DNA of 64,000 nt from Pycnococcus provasolii. Lineage: Eukaryota > Chlorophyta > Pseudoscourfieldiophyceae > Pseudoscourfieldiales > Pycnococcaceae. Positions 17,898 through 30,500 of the stretch are shown one piece after another. Both the position numbers and the translations under genes were made by a program. Numbering within the stretch: the stretch's first letter is position 1; every line of letters starts with the position of its first letter. The stretch spans positions 312,501 to 376,500 of the forward strand of contig OW568895.1 in NCBI GenBank assembly GCA_938743325.2. The letters run 5' to 3'. Under the pieces are notes generated by a model. The model did not search any database and had not been told where the DNA came from. It saw only the letters and a program-made list of their open reading frames with translations.

Positions 17898-19442
17898 ATG
17901 GCCGCGCGTGCTGGTGTTGGCGGTGGTGGCCCTGGCCCTGGCCCTGGCCCTGCCTTGCAACCACACCAAAGAAGGCCCTTGTTGCTGCTTTTCAGAGGCG
18001 TCGCCCTGCTGGTCTTTGTCTGCCTCGCGTTCAACGGTATCGAACTTCTCGTTACAAACGGACAACAGGTCGGTGGGGGAGGATCCATAAGTACGTACAA
18101 AGTCGTGCGCGAAGTCGTCGAGTGGTACGACAGCGCCGGTTCCTCCAACGGAAGTGGCAACGCGCGAAATAGCAACGTCGTCGAGGATGTGCCGCCGTCG
18201 CCGACGCCAACACGTACCAACACTGCACAAACAATACCGCACCCTGCAGTCGACGTCTACAGCGAATACGAAGACAGCATGAACGAGGCAGCTTATCCCA
18301 GTCCGCCGTGGTGGCTGAACTTCTTCTACCAAAGCATCGTGTGGTCTGCCGTCGTCGGATCTGCTGGCGCTGTGCTCATCGCCGGTGCAGTTGCATACAA
18401 CGTTGCTCAGGCACCCGCGAAAGGCGTCGCGGTGGTCACACCCGCGACGGGAGGTCGAGCTTGGGCGACACCAATAACAACGTCACCCGCGACACATGAT
18501 GCCACCACCACCACAGATTCCAAAGATGCGGCGGAGCCCAAATATGTCGAGACTCTGCCTTCGAGCACGCCACGAGCGAAAGTGGTTGAGGCACCGCCAT
18601 CCAAAACACGAGTCGAGGATTACGCACCCGGAGCACACGTGCAAGGCGCACGCCCTTTCGCGCCGCATAGCGACACGGTTCAGACGAAGCCAGAGATGCC
18701 TGTGACTTCGACGTCGTCAAGCCGCACGACGAAGCGGCGGCGAGTCGTCGCACGCCGCCGCCAGTCCGCGCTTTCGAACCTTGAGGGCGTATCACTGGGA
18801 CCCAAACGAAACAGACATGCGGCACAACTGCCGCCGCCGCTATCGCCACCGCCACCACCGCCGCCACCATCGCAACAACAAGGGCCGACCGTCCATCCGA
18901 CGCCACCAATGCCCGAGGACAACTCGGACGACGAGGAGGTAGATCTGATGGTGCCGCTACCGCCGCACTCGTACGCCGACATCTCACCGCGAATCTCTCC
19001 TCGCGTGCGTGAGCAGCACGTGTGTCAAGGTGACTCGTCCATCGACGCATCGAGCGTGAGCGATATTGCCGTGCGCACGATCAAAGCGTGCGTGCGAAGC
19101 TGCGTGACACACGTGGCGGTTGCGAGTGCCCTTGTGCAGGCGTGTGTCTGCGCACCTGTATGGCTTGTGGCTCTAGCGTACGGCATTCTCACCGGCGACA
19201 CGAGTCGTCTTCGCTCGTTTTCGCTGGTAGAGGAGAAGAACGCGCGAGTGGAGCGGAATTCTTCTGAGAGGAGGGTGGAGGATAAGCCTTCTTCTTCGCC
19301 TTCGTCACTGGTTGTGAACTTCTCCATGAAAGCGTCATCTCGCGTCGCATTTCTGTGCATCAGCCCGTATTACTACTCGTCTTTATTTTGCTATCGCGTC
19401 GTGCGCGGCAGTGTCTCTGCGGCCTTGCAAACCGTCCTGTAA
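17898..19442 (+). CDS. Hypothetical membrane protein with two to four hydrophobic segments
   Basis: The product is 514 residues. A Gly/Pro-rich start is followed by a membrane segment at about residues 27-53 (LLLLFRGVALLVFVCLAFNG) and a second at about 147-175 (SAVVGSAGAVLIAGAVAYNV) after a Trp-rich edge (PPWWLNFFYQ). The middle (180-365) is Ser/Thr/Pro-rich with a basic patch (RTTKRRRVVARRRQ) and a poly-Pro run (PPPLSPPPPPPPP). Near the C terminus a Cys/Val/Ala-rich hydrophobic segment (THVAVASALVQACVCAPVWLVALAYGIL, about 405-432) could be a third span, and SSRVAFLCISPYYYSSLF a fourth. TGTAA overlaps the stop. No family is recognised. Confidence 0.6.
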   Translation: MAARAGVGGGGPGPGPGPALQPHQRRPLLLLFRGVALLVFVCLAFNGIELLVTNGQQVGGGGSISTYKVVREVVEWYDSAGSSNGSGNARNSNVVEDVPPSPTPTRTNTAQTIPHPAVDVYSEYEDSMNEAAYPSPPWWLNFFYQSIVWSAVVGSAGAVLIAGAVAYNVAQAPAKGVAVVTPATGGRAWATPITTSPATHDATTTTDSKDAAEPKYVETLPSSTPRAKVVEAPPSKTRVEDYAPGAHVQGARPFAPHSDTVQTKPEMPVTSTSSSRTTKRRRVVARRRQSALSNLEGVSLGPKRNRHAAQLPPPLSPPPPPPPPSQQQGPTVHPTPPMPEDNSDDEEVDLMVPLPPHSYADISPRISPRVREQHVCQGDSSIDASSVSDIAVRTIKACVRSCVTHVAVASALVQACVCAPVWLVALAYGILTGDTSRLRSFSLVEEKNARVERNSSERRVEDKPSSSPSSLVVNFSMKASSRVAFLCISPYYYSSLFCYRVVRGSVSAALQTVL

Positions 19443-19705
19443 TCGACTCTATTTTATTTATTTATTTTTGTTTTAAGAAAACGCCGATTTTCCAAACAAC
19501 AACGAGGACTGTTTGCTGTACACGACAACTACTCCGTGTGCACCTTGAAAGTTTTTGTCAATCAGCCAGCCGGAATGTTACGTCACGAGCAGCGGACAAC
19601 GATTCATCTTCATATTTTTTCTTATATTGGTAAGTCAGTTTACGTTGTTACTTCTGCAAGTCCGCTTGCTAAGCTACCAACAAAAGGTGGGGAGTGTACA
19701 TTTAT

Positions 19706-20146
19706 TTAATCCACGTCCTGCATAGCCTTCACCTCATCCTCCGTGAACTTGCCCTTGCCCTTCTCGGCACCAGCCGCGCCCTTCTTCCTCTCGAGCAGGG
19801 ACTTGCGGTCCTTGTCGAGCTTCAGCTTCGTAAGCACGCACTTCGACGGGTCAAGTCCCACCTGCACTGTCGATCCGTTCACCTTCTCGCGCGTGATGCG
19901 CTCAACGTGGATCACCCACTTCTTGCGGTACACTTGTATCACCTTTCCCTCGCGACCCTTGTACGTGCCCCGCACCACAGACACCTCGTCATCCTTTCGG
20001 ACAGGCAGGCTGCGCACACCGTACTTGCTGCGCAGGTCCTGGCTGAGTGCCGAGGACATGAGCTTGCGCCTCTCATGGCTGGGTGCCGTGAAGTGCGCCT
20101 TGCGCGACTTGCGACGCGAGCTGCTGACGTTCGGGTTGAACTTCAT
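19706..20146 (-). CDS. RPL26: Cytosolic 60S ribosomal protein L26 (uL24)
   Basis: The product is 146 residues, the usual eukaryotic L26 length. The sequence is characteristic: [53 protein letters not shown], the KOW motif [20 protein letters not shown], and [20 protein letters not shown]. The protein binds 25S/28S rRNA near the exit tunnel. A 5'-UTR intron is possible on the minus strand, from GAG|GTACGTACC (20559) to TATTTCAG (20164), 396 bp, ending 17 bp before the ATG; this rests on splice-site shape only. Confidence 0.97.
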   Translation of the reverse strand: MKFNPNVSSSRRKSRKAHFTAPSHERRKLMSSALSQDLRSKYGVRSLPVRKDDEVSVVRGTYKGREGKVIQVYRKKWVIHVERITREKVNGSTVQVGLDPSKCVLTKLKLDKDRKSLLERKKGAAGAEKGKGKFTEDEVKAMQDVD

Positions 20147-20163
20147 CGTTCTGTTCTCTCAGC

Positions 20164-20559
20164 CTGAAATATATTGTATGTGAGGTTGTTTGTGGTTGGA
20201 AGTGTGAGTGACGTGAATTTCATCCATCTTTGTGCGTGCGCTTTTTCTTTCTTTTTTTTGTGTGTGTTCTCCTGTTCATCATCATCCCACAACCCACCAA
20301 CCACCTGTTGGCACGCCTGTCTGTGAGCATCCCCTCCTTCACCATCACCACCACCACCACCACCACCACCACGTCGTCGTCGTCGTCGAGCGACCGATCG
20401 ATCCACCATGACCCGAGGACTCGTAACAAGCCCTTTCGCTTTTCACAAGGCGCTTGAACAAGGATCACACAAGCGTCACAACCACCACAACCACAAGCTT
20501 CATTCCAACAAGCCTCCAACCACCAAAAGGACACACGAACGCCTGGACATGGTACGTAC
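20164..20559 (-). other. Possible 5'-UTR intron of RPL26
   Basis: The donor G|GTACGTACC is the same GTACGT form as the proven adenylate kinase intron, and the acceptor ATATATTTCAG lies just before the L26 ATG. The interior includes a (CAC)n run at about 20341-20370 and a GTC run. It is a weak call; no coding consequence tests it. Confidence 0.33.
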
Positions 20560-21568
20560 CTCGCCTGGAAAGCAGCGACCGAGACGGCAGAATGCCGACG
20601 AAGAAAGGCGTCGGCGGAGAGGGGGGGGTCCCGTGACCACGGCGGCGCGAAGGGGTATCCTCCGAATCCCCGTCGATTTGGCATTTGGGGCCCGAACCAA
20701 TGTGTTTGGGGGTTTGGAAGTTTGGGGTTTCATTTGGGGAAATTTGATTCGGGGTTTGGAAGTTTCCATTTTTAGTTTTTTTTTTTTCTGTCGGGATTTT
20801 TCCATTTGGGGGTTTGGAAGTTTCCGTGTTTTTCTGGAGTTCTCGGTTTTCGGGGTTCTTTCTTTCTAAAAGGAAACAAGTCCACCCAGGCTCCCAGGCG
20901 CATGGTAACTAGCAAGGAAACAGCTCCCCTGGGGGGCAAACGGAAACCCTTCGGGACCCAGGGTTAGGGTTAGGGTTAGGGTTAGGGCTAGGGCTAGGGT
21001 TAGGTTGCCACGGAACTCCAACCCCCTTTCTTTCTTTCTTAACAAACAAACAACCTTAGCAGCTTAGCGAGAGGAGTTACAGAGTCACAGATGGTATTAA
21101 TATTACAGTACAGTTTACCGTAGTAGTTGCTGCGAAGCGTGTCGTCGTTAAGGTAAAGGTAAGTATGTATAACTGCACCTCGGGACCCTTACTTATGTAT
21201 ATGTCATAACCAACCAAAAAATAAAAAATGACGGTTGTTGGGACCACCACGGTCACGGGTGACATACATGCTGTATTAATACTTGGACAAATATTTATTT
21301 ATTTTTTTGAAAATTTTCTCTTTTTTTAAATCGAATGTTCTTACCCACACAAACACACACACACACACACACACACTCGTGAATCACACACGCATCATTA
21401 ATTTTCTCCAAATGCTTTTTTTTTCTCCATATGTGCGTCACGTCCCAAAATGTTCCTCTCTTCGTCTGCTGACGAAAGGACTTATAATAATATAACAATT
21501 CGCCACATCATCAATCAAATGGAATTCCTCTTCTTGTTATATGCTGCTAATCAGCGGCTCCTTTTTTT
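20560..21568. other. Intergenic region with GGGGGTTTGG motifs, a TTAGGG array and an AC microsatellite
   Basis: No gene is supported. Several TTTGGGG(G)TTTGGAAGTTT motifs occur at about 20690-20825, a TTAGGG array at 20961-21005, and an (AC)n microsatellite at about 21350-21377. Other open frames are low-complexity shadows of these repeats. Confidence 0.5.
20961..21005 (+). repeat. Interstitial telomere-like array (TTAGGG)x7, two variant units
   Basis: About 45 bp of GGGTTA units, with two GGGCTA variants toward the right end. Confidence 0.85.
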
Positions 21569-24500
21569 TTAGCATCCGATAAAGTGCGTTCCTGAACTTT
21601 CCGCACCGTACGAAATTACCATGCCACCTGTCACCTTAGCACCTACATGCTCATACCTAAGGTTCTCAGGTGCATCGGGAATCGTCGCCACAATCTGCGT
21701 CCATGAAGATGCAGCAATGTTGTACTTCCACACCGACCCGATCCCCATCGTCTGGCTCGACGAGCTACCGCCGTGCACGTACACAAACTCTGCGTCTGCT
21801 GCCATGATGTGCTCGATGCGACCAGCCATGCCCTCGGGCACGGTGGAGCTCAAGTCGGTGCACGTCACAAACGTGGCGTTCACCTTACAAGACATGAAAT
21901 CTGTCGTGAACTGTCCTGAAACAAGTCCACCAAACACGTAGTACGTATCAGTGCCGGAGACTGCGGCCGCCGCATGTCCGTAACGAGCCCCAAGGCTCGC
22001 GCCATCCTCCATCAGTTTTGTCCACTTGTTCGTCTTCGCGTCAAACGCCCATGTGTCCGAGTACGCCGCACGACCTCCACTTCCTCCGCTCACAATCATC
22101 ATGCCGCCAACCATCACCGCGGCGTGATCCGATCGTGGTGCTGGCTTCTCCGGCTCCGTCGCGTCGCCGAGTGTGCCTGGACGGTGGAACGTCCACTCCT
22201 GCGTCGTGATGTTGAAGCTCCAGACGTCGTTGTAGTGGAATGCACTACGTTCGCCTCCAAATACCACAATGGTGTCTCCGTCCAGCACGGCGCTGTGCGC
22301 GTTGCGCGGGGGCGGATTCGTCGTCGTCGATGGCACGATGCGAGTCCACGTGCGCGATCCCGCCAACTTAGACACCGGCTCCTCGGCGCCCATCGACAGC
22401 TCGAGGCCCTTGGGGTACGCTGTCGCATACACCGCATCCCAGAGCGCCATGCCAAGGTTGCCAGTGCCATTCACGAACGTGTGCGAGTGGCCCGCGGACA
22501 GCGTCACCGCCTCCAACTTAGCGCTCGAGGGGCTTCCGAGATTTTGCACCATCACGCCGTTGATCGAGATGGTTCCCTCCGTCGCAGACGTAACCTTGAT
22601 CTCCAGCAACTGCCAGGCGGCGGAACGCTTGTCCATCGGAGACGAAATCCAAGGCGATGCCGAGCAGTACTCCGTCGCGTGGCACAACGTGTTCACGCCC
22701 ACGGAAGCGCTGCGAAGGCCGCGCGCCTCGATGCCGTCGGCACTTCGAGCGCACATCGCGTAGTCCACGCTCGCGTAGTGGCTCGCGGAGACGGCGTCGT
22801 TGTCGTAAAGCCACGCGCGCATCACGTACGTGTCCAATCCCATTGGGGGGCTGCTGACAACGCTCTTCGTCTTGGCCGGAATGTGCAACGCGCACTTGCC
22901 GTGCATGGCAATGTGATCGCACGTCACGGACACCTCGCCAAACATCGAGTCGTTCTCGCAAGCAGCAGGGGTGGAGAACTGGCTCTTCGCCAGGTCGCCG
23001 TCCTCGAAGCTCTCGTACATATCGAAAACCGTCGAGAGGTCCGTGGCGGCGAGGCTCGTTTCAAGCCGCGCCGCTCCGTAGTACAGGTCAATAGTCGTCG
23101 CGCCGGACGCCAGTGCACCAGCCCCGAGACGAGCAAACACCAACGTCTTCTCGTTGTTGCACCCGGGGAACGAGTCCACCACGAAGGGAAGCGTGGCACC
23201 ATTGCTGCCGTCCGTGACGAGAAGATCTGCGCAGTCAGCCCTCAGCTTTCCGGCGCTCACGAGTGCGGCGGTGTCGAGCTCCATCATTACCGCCACAGAG
23301 TCGGAGGTATTGGCCGCCTTGACGGCGATGGGAACGCGGTACGAAAATGATGCGAGCTTGTCAGCCTGTCCGTCGACATTTGACAGTTTGAGCACGTCGC
23401 TGAGGTAGTGGCGCGTCTTGCCCGCAGCTCCGCCAACGACGTACAGGTCATTCTTGTACACGACGCCAGCATGCTCGAAGCGATTCGCAGCCTCGGGCAC
23501 CGTCATGCCATCCGTCAGCACGTGGCGGTACGCACCGCTTCCAATCTCAAGCTGTGTGGGCGTGCTGGCCACAACGCCGGCAGCCGTGGTGGACACGGAC
23601 GCGATAAATGTGTAGATGCCCGGAACACCCGCGATCACCGCAACGGTGTACTCGCCCGTCGCCGCATTGAACGTTGTATACGTGGACGGGATGCCGATTG
23701 TGGGATCACCATCCGGCATCACGGTCACGACGAGATCCTGCTTCACGTGCACAATGTTCAGCGAGTTGTCCAGCAGAGTCACACTTACACTCGCGGTCGC
23801 ACCAGCCTCCGTCGGCATCGCCTTCACGACGACGGACGACGGCTCGCCCGCAGCAATGTCCATTTTGACAAGCGGGATGGGCGCGCTCTGCGCCGTGCCA
23901 GGCACCATTTCCGCAAGAATCTGCATGTGATGAGGGCCCGTCTTCGCGCCGAGGATCTTTGCGTTGTACGTGTTGCCAAGCCCAGAGCCTCCCACGCAAA
24001 ATCCGCGATTCGGAACAGACGTACGCGTCGACATAGGCGGATCGGCAGTCTCCGTGGGATAGCCCATCGGAAGCTCGTCGCTTGGTCCTTCCGCGTCGAA
24101 GTACTTGATGTTGCGCCGCGTCAGGAACGTCGAGAAAGCCGTCGAAGATCCATCAACGTAGTTGAATTCGCACTTGTCCTTCGCCGTGATGGTAAACGCC
24201 GGAGCCTCAGAGTTGGAGAACCACTCAGTCAGTCCCGGTCCGCTGTAAATCGAGTACTTCGCCGACGGGAAACCCGGTCCCTCGCCGGGCGCACTGAGCG
24301 GCGTGTCATCAACGGAATGGCCGGAGATGAGATTTGCCACCGACGGCGCATCAGCCGACGTCGTGACAAGCGTTCCCTGCAGACACGGCTGATCGGATCC
24401 ATACGGATAGCACGCGGCGCCGATGCCGGCAAACGACGTGTTGCCACCCGGACCCACATTCAGAGGGAAGTACGCAGCCACCTTGGACAGAATTGCGGAG

Positions 24501-27500
24501 CTCGCCGTGGGCGGGCAGTACCCGAAATCTGCCACCTCCTCCGCCGAACGGCCGTGCGTGAGCAGCTTCACCTCGTCCAGCAGTCCGACGTAGTTGAACC
24601 CAAGCACGACCGGATTGTCGTACTTGTTGTCCGGAACAGCCTTGGTCGGCGACGCGATTCCGTTGGTACCCACCTGAGTTCCATCGAGGTACATCGAGAT
24701 GGACGAACCGGTGTACGACACCGCCAGGTGATGCCACTGGTCATCCGAAATGGGTCCCGGGAACGCTCCCGTCACCTCCTCCGTGTTTCCCAATCCAAGG
24801 TAAATCGATCCGTACGCACTCGTGGCGTTCTTGAGCACCATGCTGAATGTCTTGGACGTCTTCTTTCCAATCGTGGACGGCGATCCCTTGAAGATGAGGT
24901 ATGCATCGCTCGGCACGGCGGATGTCTTGAACCAAGCCTCCATCGTCGCGCCGTCACTTCCCGCGAGTTCGAGTGCCACGTTGTCAGCCGGTCCCTGTTC
25001 CGTGAAGGTGATGGTAGTGTTGCCGTCGAAGTAGACAGATTCGCCATCGCACACGTCAATGCAGATGTCGGCATATGGTGCCGACACCCTGGTGCCAAAT
25101 AACCCCGTCCGAGGGTCTAGGGTTAGGGTAGGGTCATTAACCCTGATAACCTCATCCTTAGCCTCGAGCGTCACCTCGGAGGACCCGGGTGTTATCGTAG
25201 CCGCCAGGTTGACAATCACATCGCCGTAGCTGTTTTGAACCGAGTAGTCGAATGAGTCCGGCGGGCCAGAGAGTAGATAGGGGGTGAAAACGAGCTTCGT
25301 AGACGTGGTCGCGAATGGAGCCGCAGATGCAATCCGTGTCCACGGGGTCATGGCAGCCTTTGCTGGGAACGTCTCAGGACAGGCAATCTGGTATATCGCG
25401 TCGCCCGTCTTGGTCGCCAAGGCATCTGCACAGGTCGTCGGCACACCGGGATTCTGGCGTGCCCATATCGCCAGCATACCTTCAAAACCGTCATCCTTGT
25501 CCTTGTCAAATGTACCACACGCTCCACATGAAAATGGGCACATACCAGAAACCAGAGGCGCAAATGGATGGCCCACGTTGCAAAGGCCACCACCCTGAAG
25601 AGCTGGACAATCATTTCCAGCTCCGAAAATGATCGCCATGCCAGCATAGTCTTTGCAGGTGTAAGGCTCGGAGAGGAAGCCATCTGCGGGAAGGCTGCTA
25701 ATCACAAAGCTTGGCTCAGCCGCTAACGATGCGGTGAGACGGTACTGCCCGGGGCCATGCGGCACGTACTTCGCCTCGTACACGCTACCGCCGACAGGCG
25801 ACACCGTGGCGGACTGCACTGTGGGGCCCGCAAGATCCACCTTGAAGGTCTCGCTGCCTCCGAGGTCAGCCTTGCAGCCGTACGCATCCATAGCCTGGAT
25901 CTGAAGCGTATTCACCACGCCGAAGCAGAGCTCTGTGCGGCTCGTGATCATGCTGTGCTTCGCACTCACCGCCGACGGACTGATTGGTGTGTCGAACACC
26001 TTCATCTCAGGCCACACATACGTCTTCACGGCACCGCAAGGAATTCCCTCGAATGTCACGTGGTACGATCCGTCTCCCGTGTCCATCACATCAGCTTCCT
26101 TGCTGAACGCGCACGCCGTGAAGTTGTACTTCCCGTCGCTGCCAACGGGCGGCGTCGAATCGCAAAGCGCCTGCGTCACGACGATCGGGTCTCCGCCGCG
26201 CATGCGCTTTTGGCCGCAGTAGCCACGGCGCGTCACCGTGAAGGCGCCCACCTTGCCCGAGTTCGTGCCGGAGAGATCGGCGCCGCTGAACGTGGACGCA
26301 TGGAAATCCGTTTCGATGGCATCGCTCGTGGCGTTGACGAAAAGCGGCTCGAATCCGCTCACACTGCCGAACGACGCCTTTGTCGTGTTGTCATAGATGC
26401 TGCTCGAGAAACTCAGACGTTTCGTGTATTCGCGAAGAGGGCACTGCACGTACTTCTTCACCTCGTATGCAGCGGGCGTGCCCTGCTCGATAGTCAGGTC
26501 GTAGATGACACCGTTGAAGTCGTACGTGCCGGGAAGGCCCGCGCCATTTGGATAGCCCTGCCCGAGCACGAGCGTTGACGTCTTCACGGGGCCTCCAACA
26601 GACGTGAGAGGTGCCGCGCCACCGGCGAAGTTCACCTTGTCCGAGAGGATGCCGTCGACATAGAAGTACGCCGACGTTCCATCGTACGTCGCCGAGATGT
26701 GCGACCACCGGTGCGGCAAAAGGCGCGTGCGCCAGCTGTAAACCTCGCGGTACGACTGGCAGGGTTCGGACTTGCATCCAACGTGAACGGCGAGCCACGC
26801 AGCCTCATCCTGCACGCCAAAGGTAAGGAAGGAGTCTGAGGTGTCGCCATAGGCAGCCTTCGTGCCTTCCGTGGAAGCGACAATTTGCTTGCCACTGAGC
26901 TTGTACGGGTACACCCACGCGCCAATGTGGAATTCGTCCAGCGTGATGCTGACGTCGCCTGAAACTAGCGCGGAGGGATCCTTCGTCATGTCGATTGCAT
27001 AACGACTCGTGAAGTACCGAGATGTGATCTCGCACGGAGACAGCGCACGTCCGTAAAACCAGGCCTCGTCAATAATGCCAGTTGTTACCACGGACGTCAG
27101 CTCGGTTGTCAACTTTCCATAGAAGAGGAACGTGGACATCATGGACTTGTAGTATGCCTCCTCCGCGGCTGACGCGGGTGCGCTGTTCACGTACACGGTT
27201 CCAGTCGTAGCTTCATTGTTGAACGAGTCAGTCACGAATGACACCATCTTCCAAGCGCCCATCGGGATGACAGGCGCCGAAGCACTTCCCGCAATGTTGT
27301 CGAGGAACATCCAGAAGATGAATGTGTGCGGCTGTCCAACCTTGAACCAATCGTTTGTCACTGGCGTAACGTATGCCGGCGTCAATGTCATGGGAAGAGT
27401 CCGAGCCGTGTTTGGCACCATGTCTCGACCAGCGGCTAGTCGTCCCACATTAATTGTTGTCGTATAGCCCTCTTGCTGACCGTCAAACGTCAAGTGATCG

Positions 27501-30500
27501 AGAACGTCAAGTTCCAGTCCCGCACGCTCCGGAGTGAAGGTAAAGTTTCCAGCATGGGTGTCACCGAAGTATTTGCCGTCATTCGTGGCTTGAACGACGT
27601 TCTCATAGCCGCAGCCCATGCCCTGCGTTGTCACAACCACCTTCAGCGGCTCCTTCGTGATCTTACCGGTGATCGTCGCCTTGAGCGCTGTCTTTCCGTT
27701 ATCGAAGGATGTGCCAAACCACTGGCTGCGTGCGAAGTTCGAGCCCGTCAACGTCACCGGAGTGCCTCCCGTGACCGTTCCTGTGGACGGTGACATGCTC
27801 AGAATGGTGGCCGGCATCCAAGGTGCTGTGGACATCACAGGCTCAGGAGAGAAGAACGCGTCAGCCATGACCATGTCCGTGCCGTACACACCGCTGTCCG
27901 AGTGGAACGAGAGGAGCGGTGCAAATGGAATAGGTGCACCGATTCCATCTTCCGAAGCTTGCATCTTCGCAAACTTGATATCGTCCATTCCGTACTGACC
28001 ACCGCCGAGCAGGTTGCGTCGGCCACCGTCAATCGCACGGCGGCCAGCCACAGCCATCTGCGGAGCGGCCGTCGTCGTCCCCGGTGACGGCGGCGGCGAC
28101 GGCGGCGGCGAATCAGGCGGTGGCGGCGGCGAAGGCACGTAGTGGCGCGCAAAATCGTAGTAGCACTGCACGGGGCTTGGCGGATGCGGGTGGTGCTTCT
28201 TCATGAAGTCGTACGTGTAGTCCGGGTCACTCGAAATCGTGAGCTCATCCACGAGGCCGTAGAAGTATGAATCTGCCGCACCCGCGAGGTTGTAGTCAGC
28301 GCACGCCGTGACACTTCCCGTTGCCTTGGGGAATGACATTGTGGTGAAGTTCGCCACCATTTCACCGTTCACCTCCAGAGTTCCAAACCCTGCGCCGCCT
28401 TGCGACTTGCGCTTCACTGAAACGCGCACGAAGTACCACTCGTTCGGTGGTGACGATCGCGTGACAGAGAAAACGTCGAGGATGTTGTCGTCGTAGTAAA
28501 AGAAGCGTTCTCCGTCGTACATCAAAAGCGCCGAGTTCTGGTGGGCACCGGTGAGATCCTCGAAAGCGAGCACAGTCGTCTCCGCCTTCTTGGCACCGGC
28601 ATGGCCCTTCAGCGTGCGCCGGGTCGCTCCGAAGCGCTTATCACCGTTCTTCGCTGATGTGTCCCACGTCTCGAACGTGTTGTCCGTCTGGTTCGAAATT
28701 TGCGAGCTGGCAGCACACATCGATGAATCCGACGCGTCACACGCCATTGGATCGGACGTCCAGCTGTCGCTGCCATCCGCGAGCAGGTTGCGGCGCGAGC
28801 GGCCAACATTCGCCGGCGGCGGCGGGCTCGGCGGCGGGCTCGGCGGCGGGCTCGGCGGCGGCGGCGGTGGTGGCGGCGGCGGGCTCGGAGGCGGCGGGCT
28901 CGGAGGCGGCGGGCTCGGAGGCGGGGCGCGAGTCACCGGAGCGTCGTACGGATAAATCCACGCCGAGAACGAGTAGCCAGTCTCGTGTGCCTTGATCAGA
29001 CCCGAGCAAGGGTTCGCCAGCGCGAAATCGTCCTTGCCATCGCATTCCATTGCCACCTCGGTGTGCTCGAAGGGCACCTTCGTGAGCGTTCGGCCATTCA
29101 GCACTGCGAAGTTGCCAAGGTGCGGCTCAACGTCCGGCGTGAGGCAGTGTAGAGTCCTCTCCGTCGAGTAAATTGTCTGCCCAAGGAATGTTCCAGGCGA
29201 CAGAGACGGGTGAGAGCGACTCAATTTGTAGCTTGGGTAGGCTGTCACGCTATAGTTAGCGCCATTTGGGCGGCTAAGCGTGGCCTCTCCCACCGGCGCC
29301 GTTCCCCGCTGCTGAAGGAGATTGCGACGGCCGCCTGGACTCGTTGCAACGGGGGCGGCAGACGGGATGGTGGCGAGGTACGGGCAGGTCATCGAGCTGC
29401 CGACGTATGCGGCAGGCAAGTGGCTGTATGCATCCGCGCTTACGCCAAATGAGCATGCGAGGAACTTGCTGGGCGCAAAGTTGTAGCCATCCACTTCGAT
29501 GAATTCGCCTCCAGCAGATTTCATCGTCTGCATGGCAAGCGGCTTGCTATTGATCGAGTACATTATCGATGCCTCCCACGGCGCCGTGTGCGATTCGAAA
29601 GCGCACGTTCCTGAAACGCCTTTCACGCACAGAGCGCCGTCCATCAGCATGTTGAATCGCCAGTGCTTCGCCGGCTTCACATTGGCCCGGTCGAAGCCAA
29701 CTTGGTTCAGCGGGTCGGACATGCGTTCATTAAATACTTTGACCTCGTCGATGAGACCCTTGAACTTCTCTCCCACAACGCCGAGCGAAGGCCTGTCGGT
29801 GCCAATGATTTCGTCCTCGAAGAAAAGCTCGCCGTCAAGGCGGACGCGCACGAAGCCTGGGCCAAAGCGTGTTTGCACCACGCTTACGTGATGCCAGCTC
29901 TTCCCCTTGATCGAGACCGTGGCAGACCTCTCGCGGACACCGTTGTAGAAGGAAAGTGTGGTGCAGTTCAGGTAGAATCCAACCTTCGCCGTGCCAACCG
30001 GCATCATCTCCATGATCGTCTGCTCAATGCAGTTTGGCTGAGCTGGCACGAATGTGCTTTGCAACTGATTCAGGCGACGGCCCGTGGACGGGACTACGAC
30101 GATTTCCTTTGACATGAACCAGAAGGACAGCGTGAACTCGTCTGGCGTCTCGATGGCGTATGTCAGGTTCGTCTTCGTGTCTCCGTCGTACGAAACGGAC
30201 ATCTCAGCCACTTCCATCTGACGAGGGCTCGATGCGGTCAGGCCGCCATCGTTCGAAATAGCAATCATGTACCTGTCGCTGACGAAGCCAGCCTCCGGAA
30301 CACGGCACTTCACCTGTTCAAAGTATCCGTACTTAAAGAATGCCTGGTACGGGTCAGTGGCCACGCGGTTGAACTCGGGAATTTTTCCTCCGCGCGTCTG
30401 GTAACCGCCCTTAGATGGAACGATACGTGCGTCACTGAGCAGCGGCGTCATCGTCTCAAGGAACATCGTCGGCGTTTCGCTCATGCCGTTCGCCATCAGC

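Noticed and set aside
20408-20869. 153-codon plus-strand frame right of RPL26
   Set aside because: It is built from GGGGTTTGG and CAC repeats and gives low-complexity protein.
22000-25110. Long plus-strand frames (458 and 564 codons) opposite the giant gene
   Set aside because: Arg/His-rich antisense shadows of a GC3-biased coding sequence, with no domains; the minus-strand frame has clear domains throughout.
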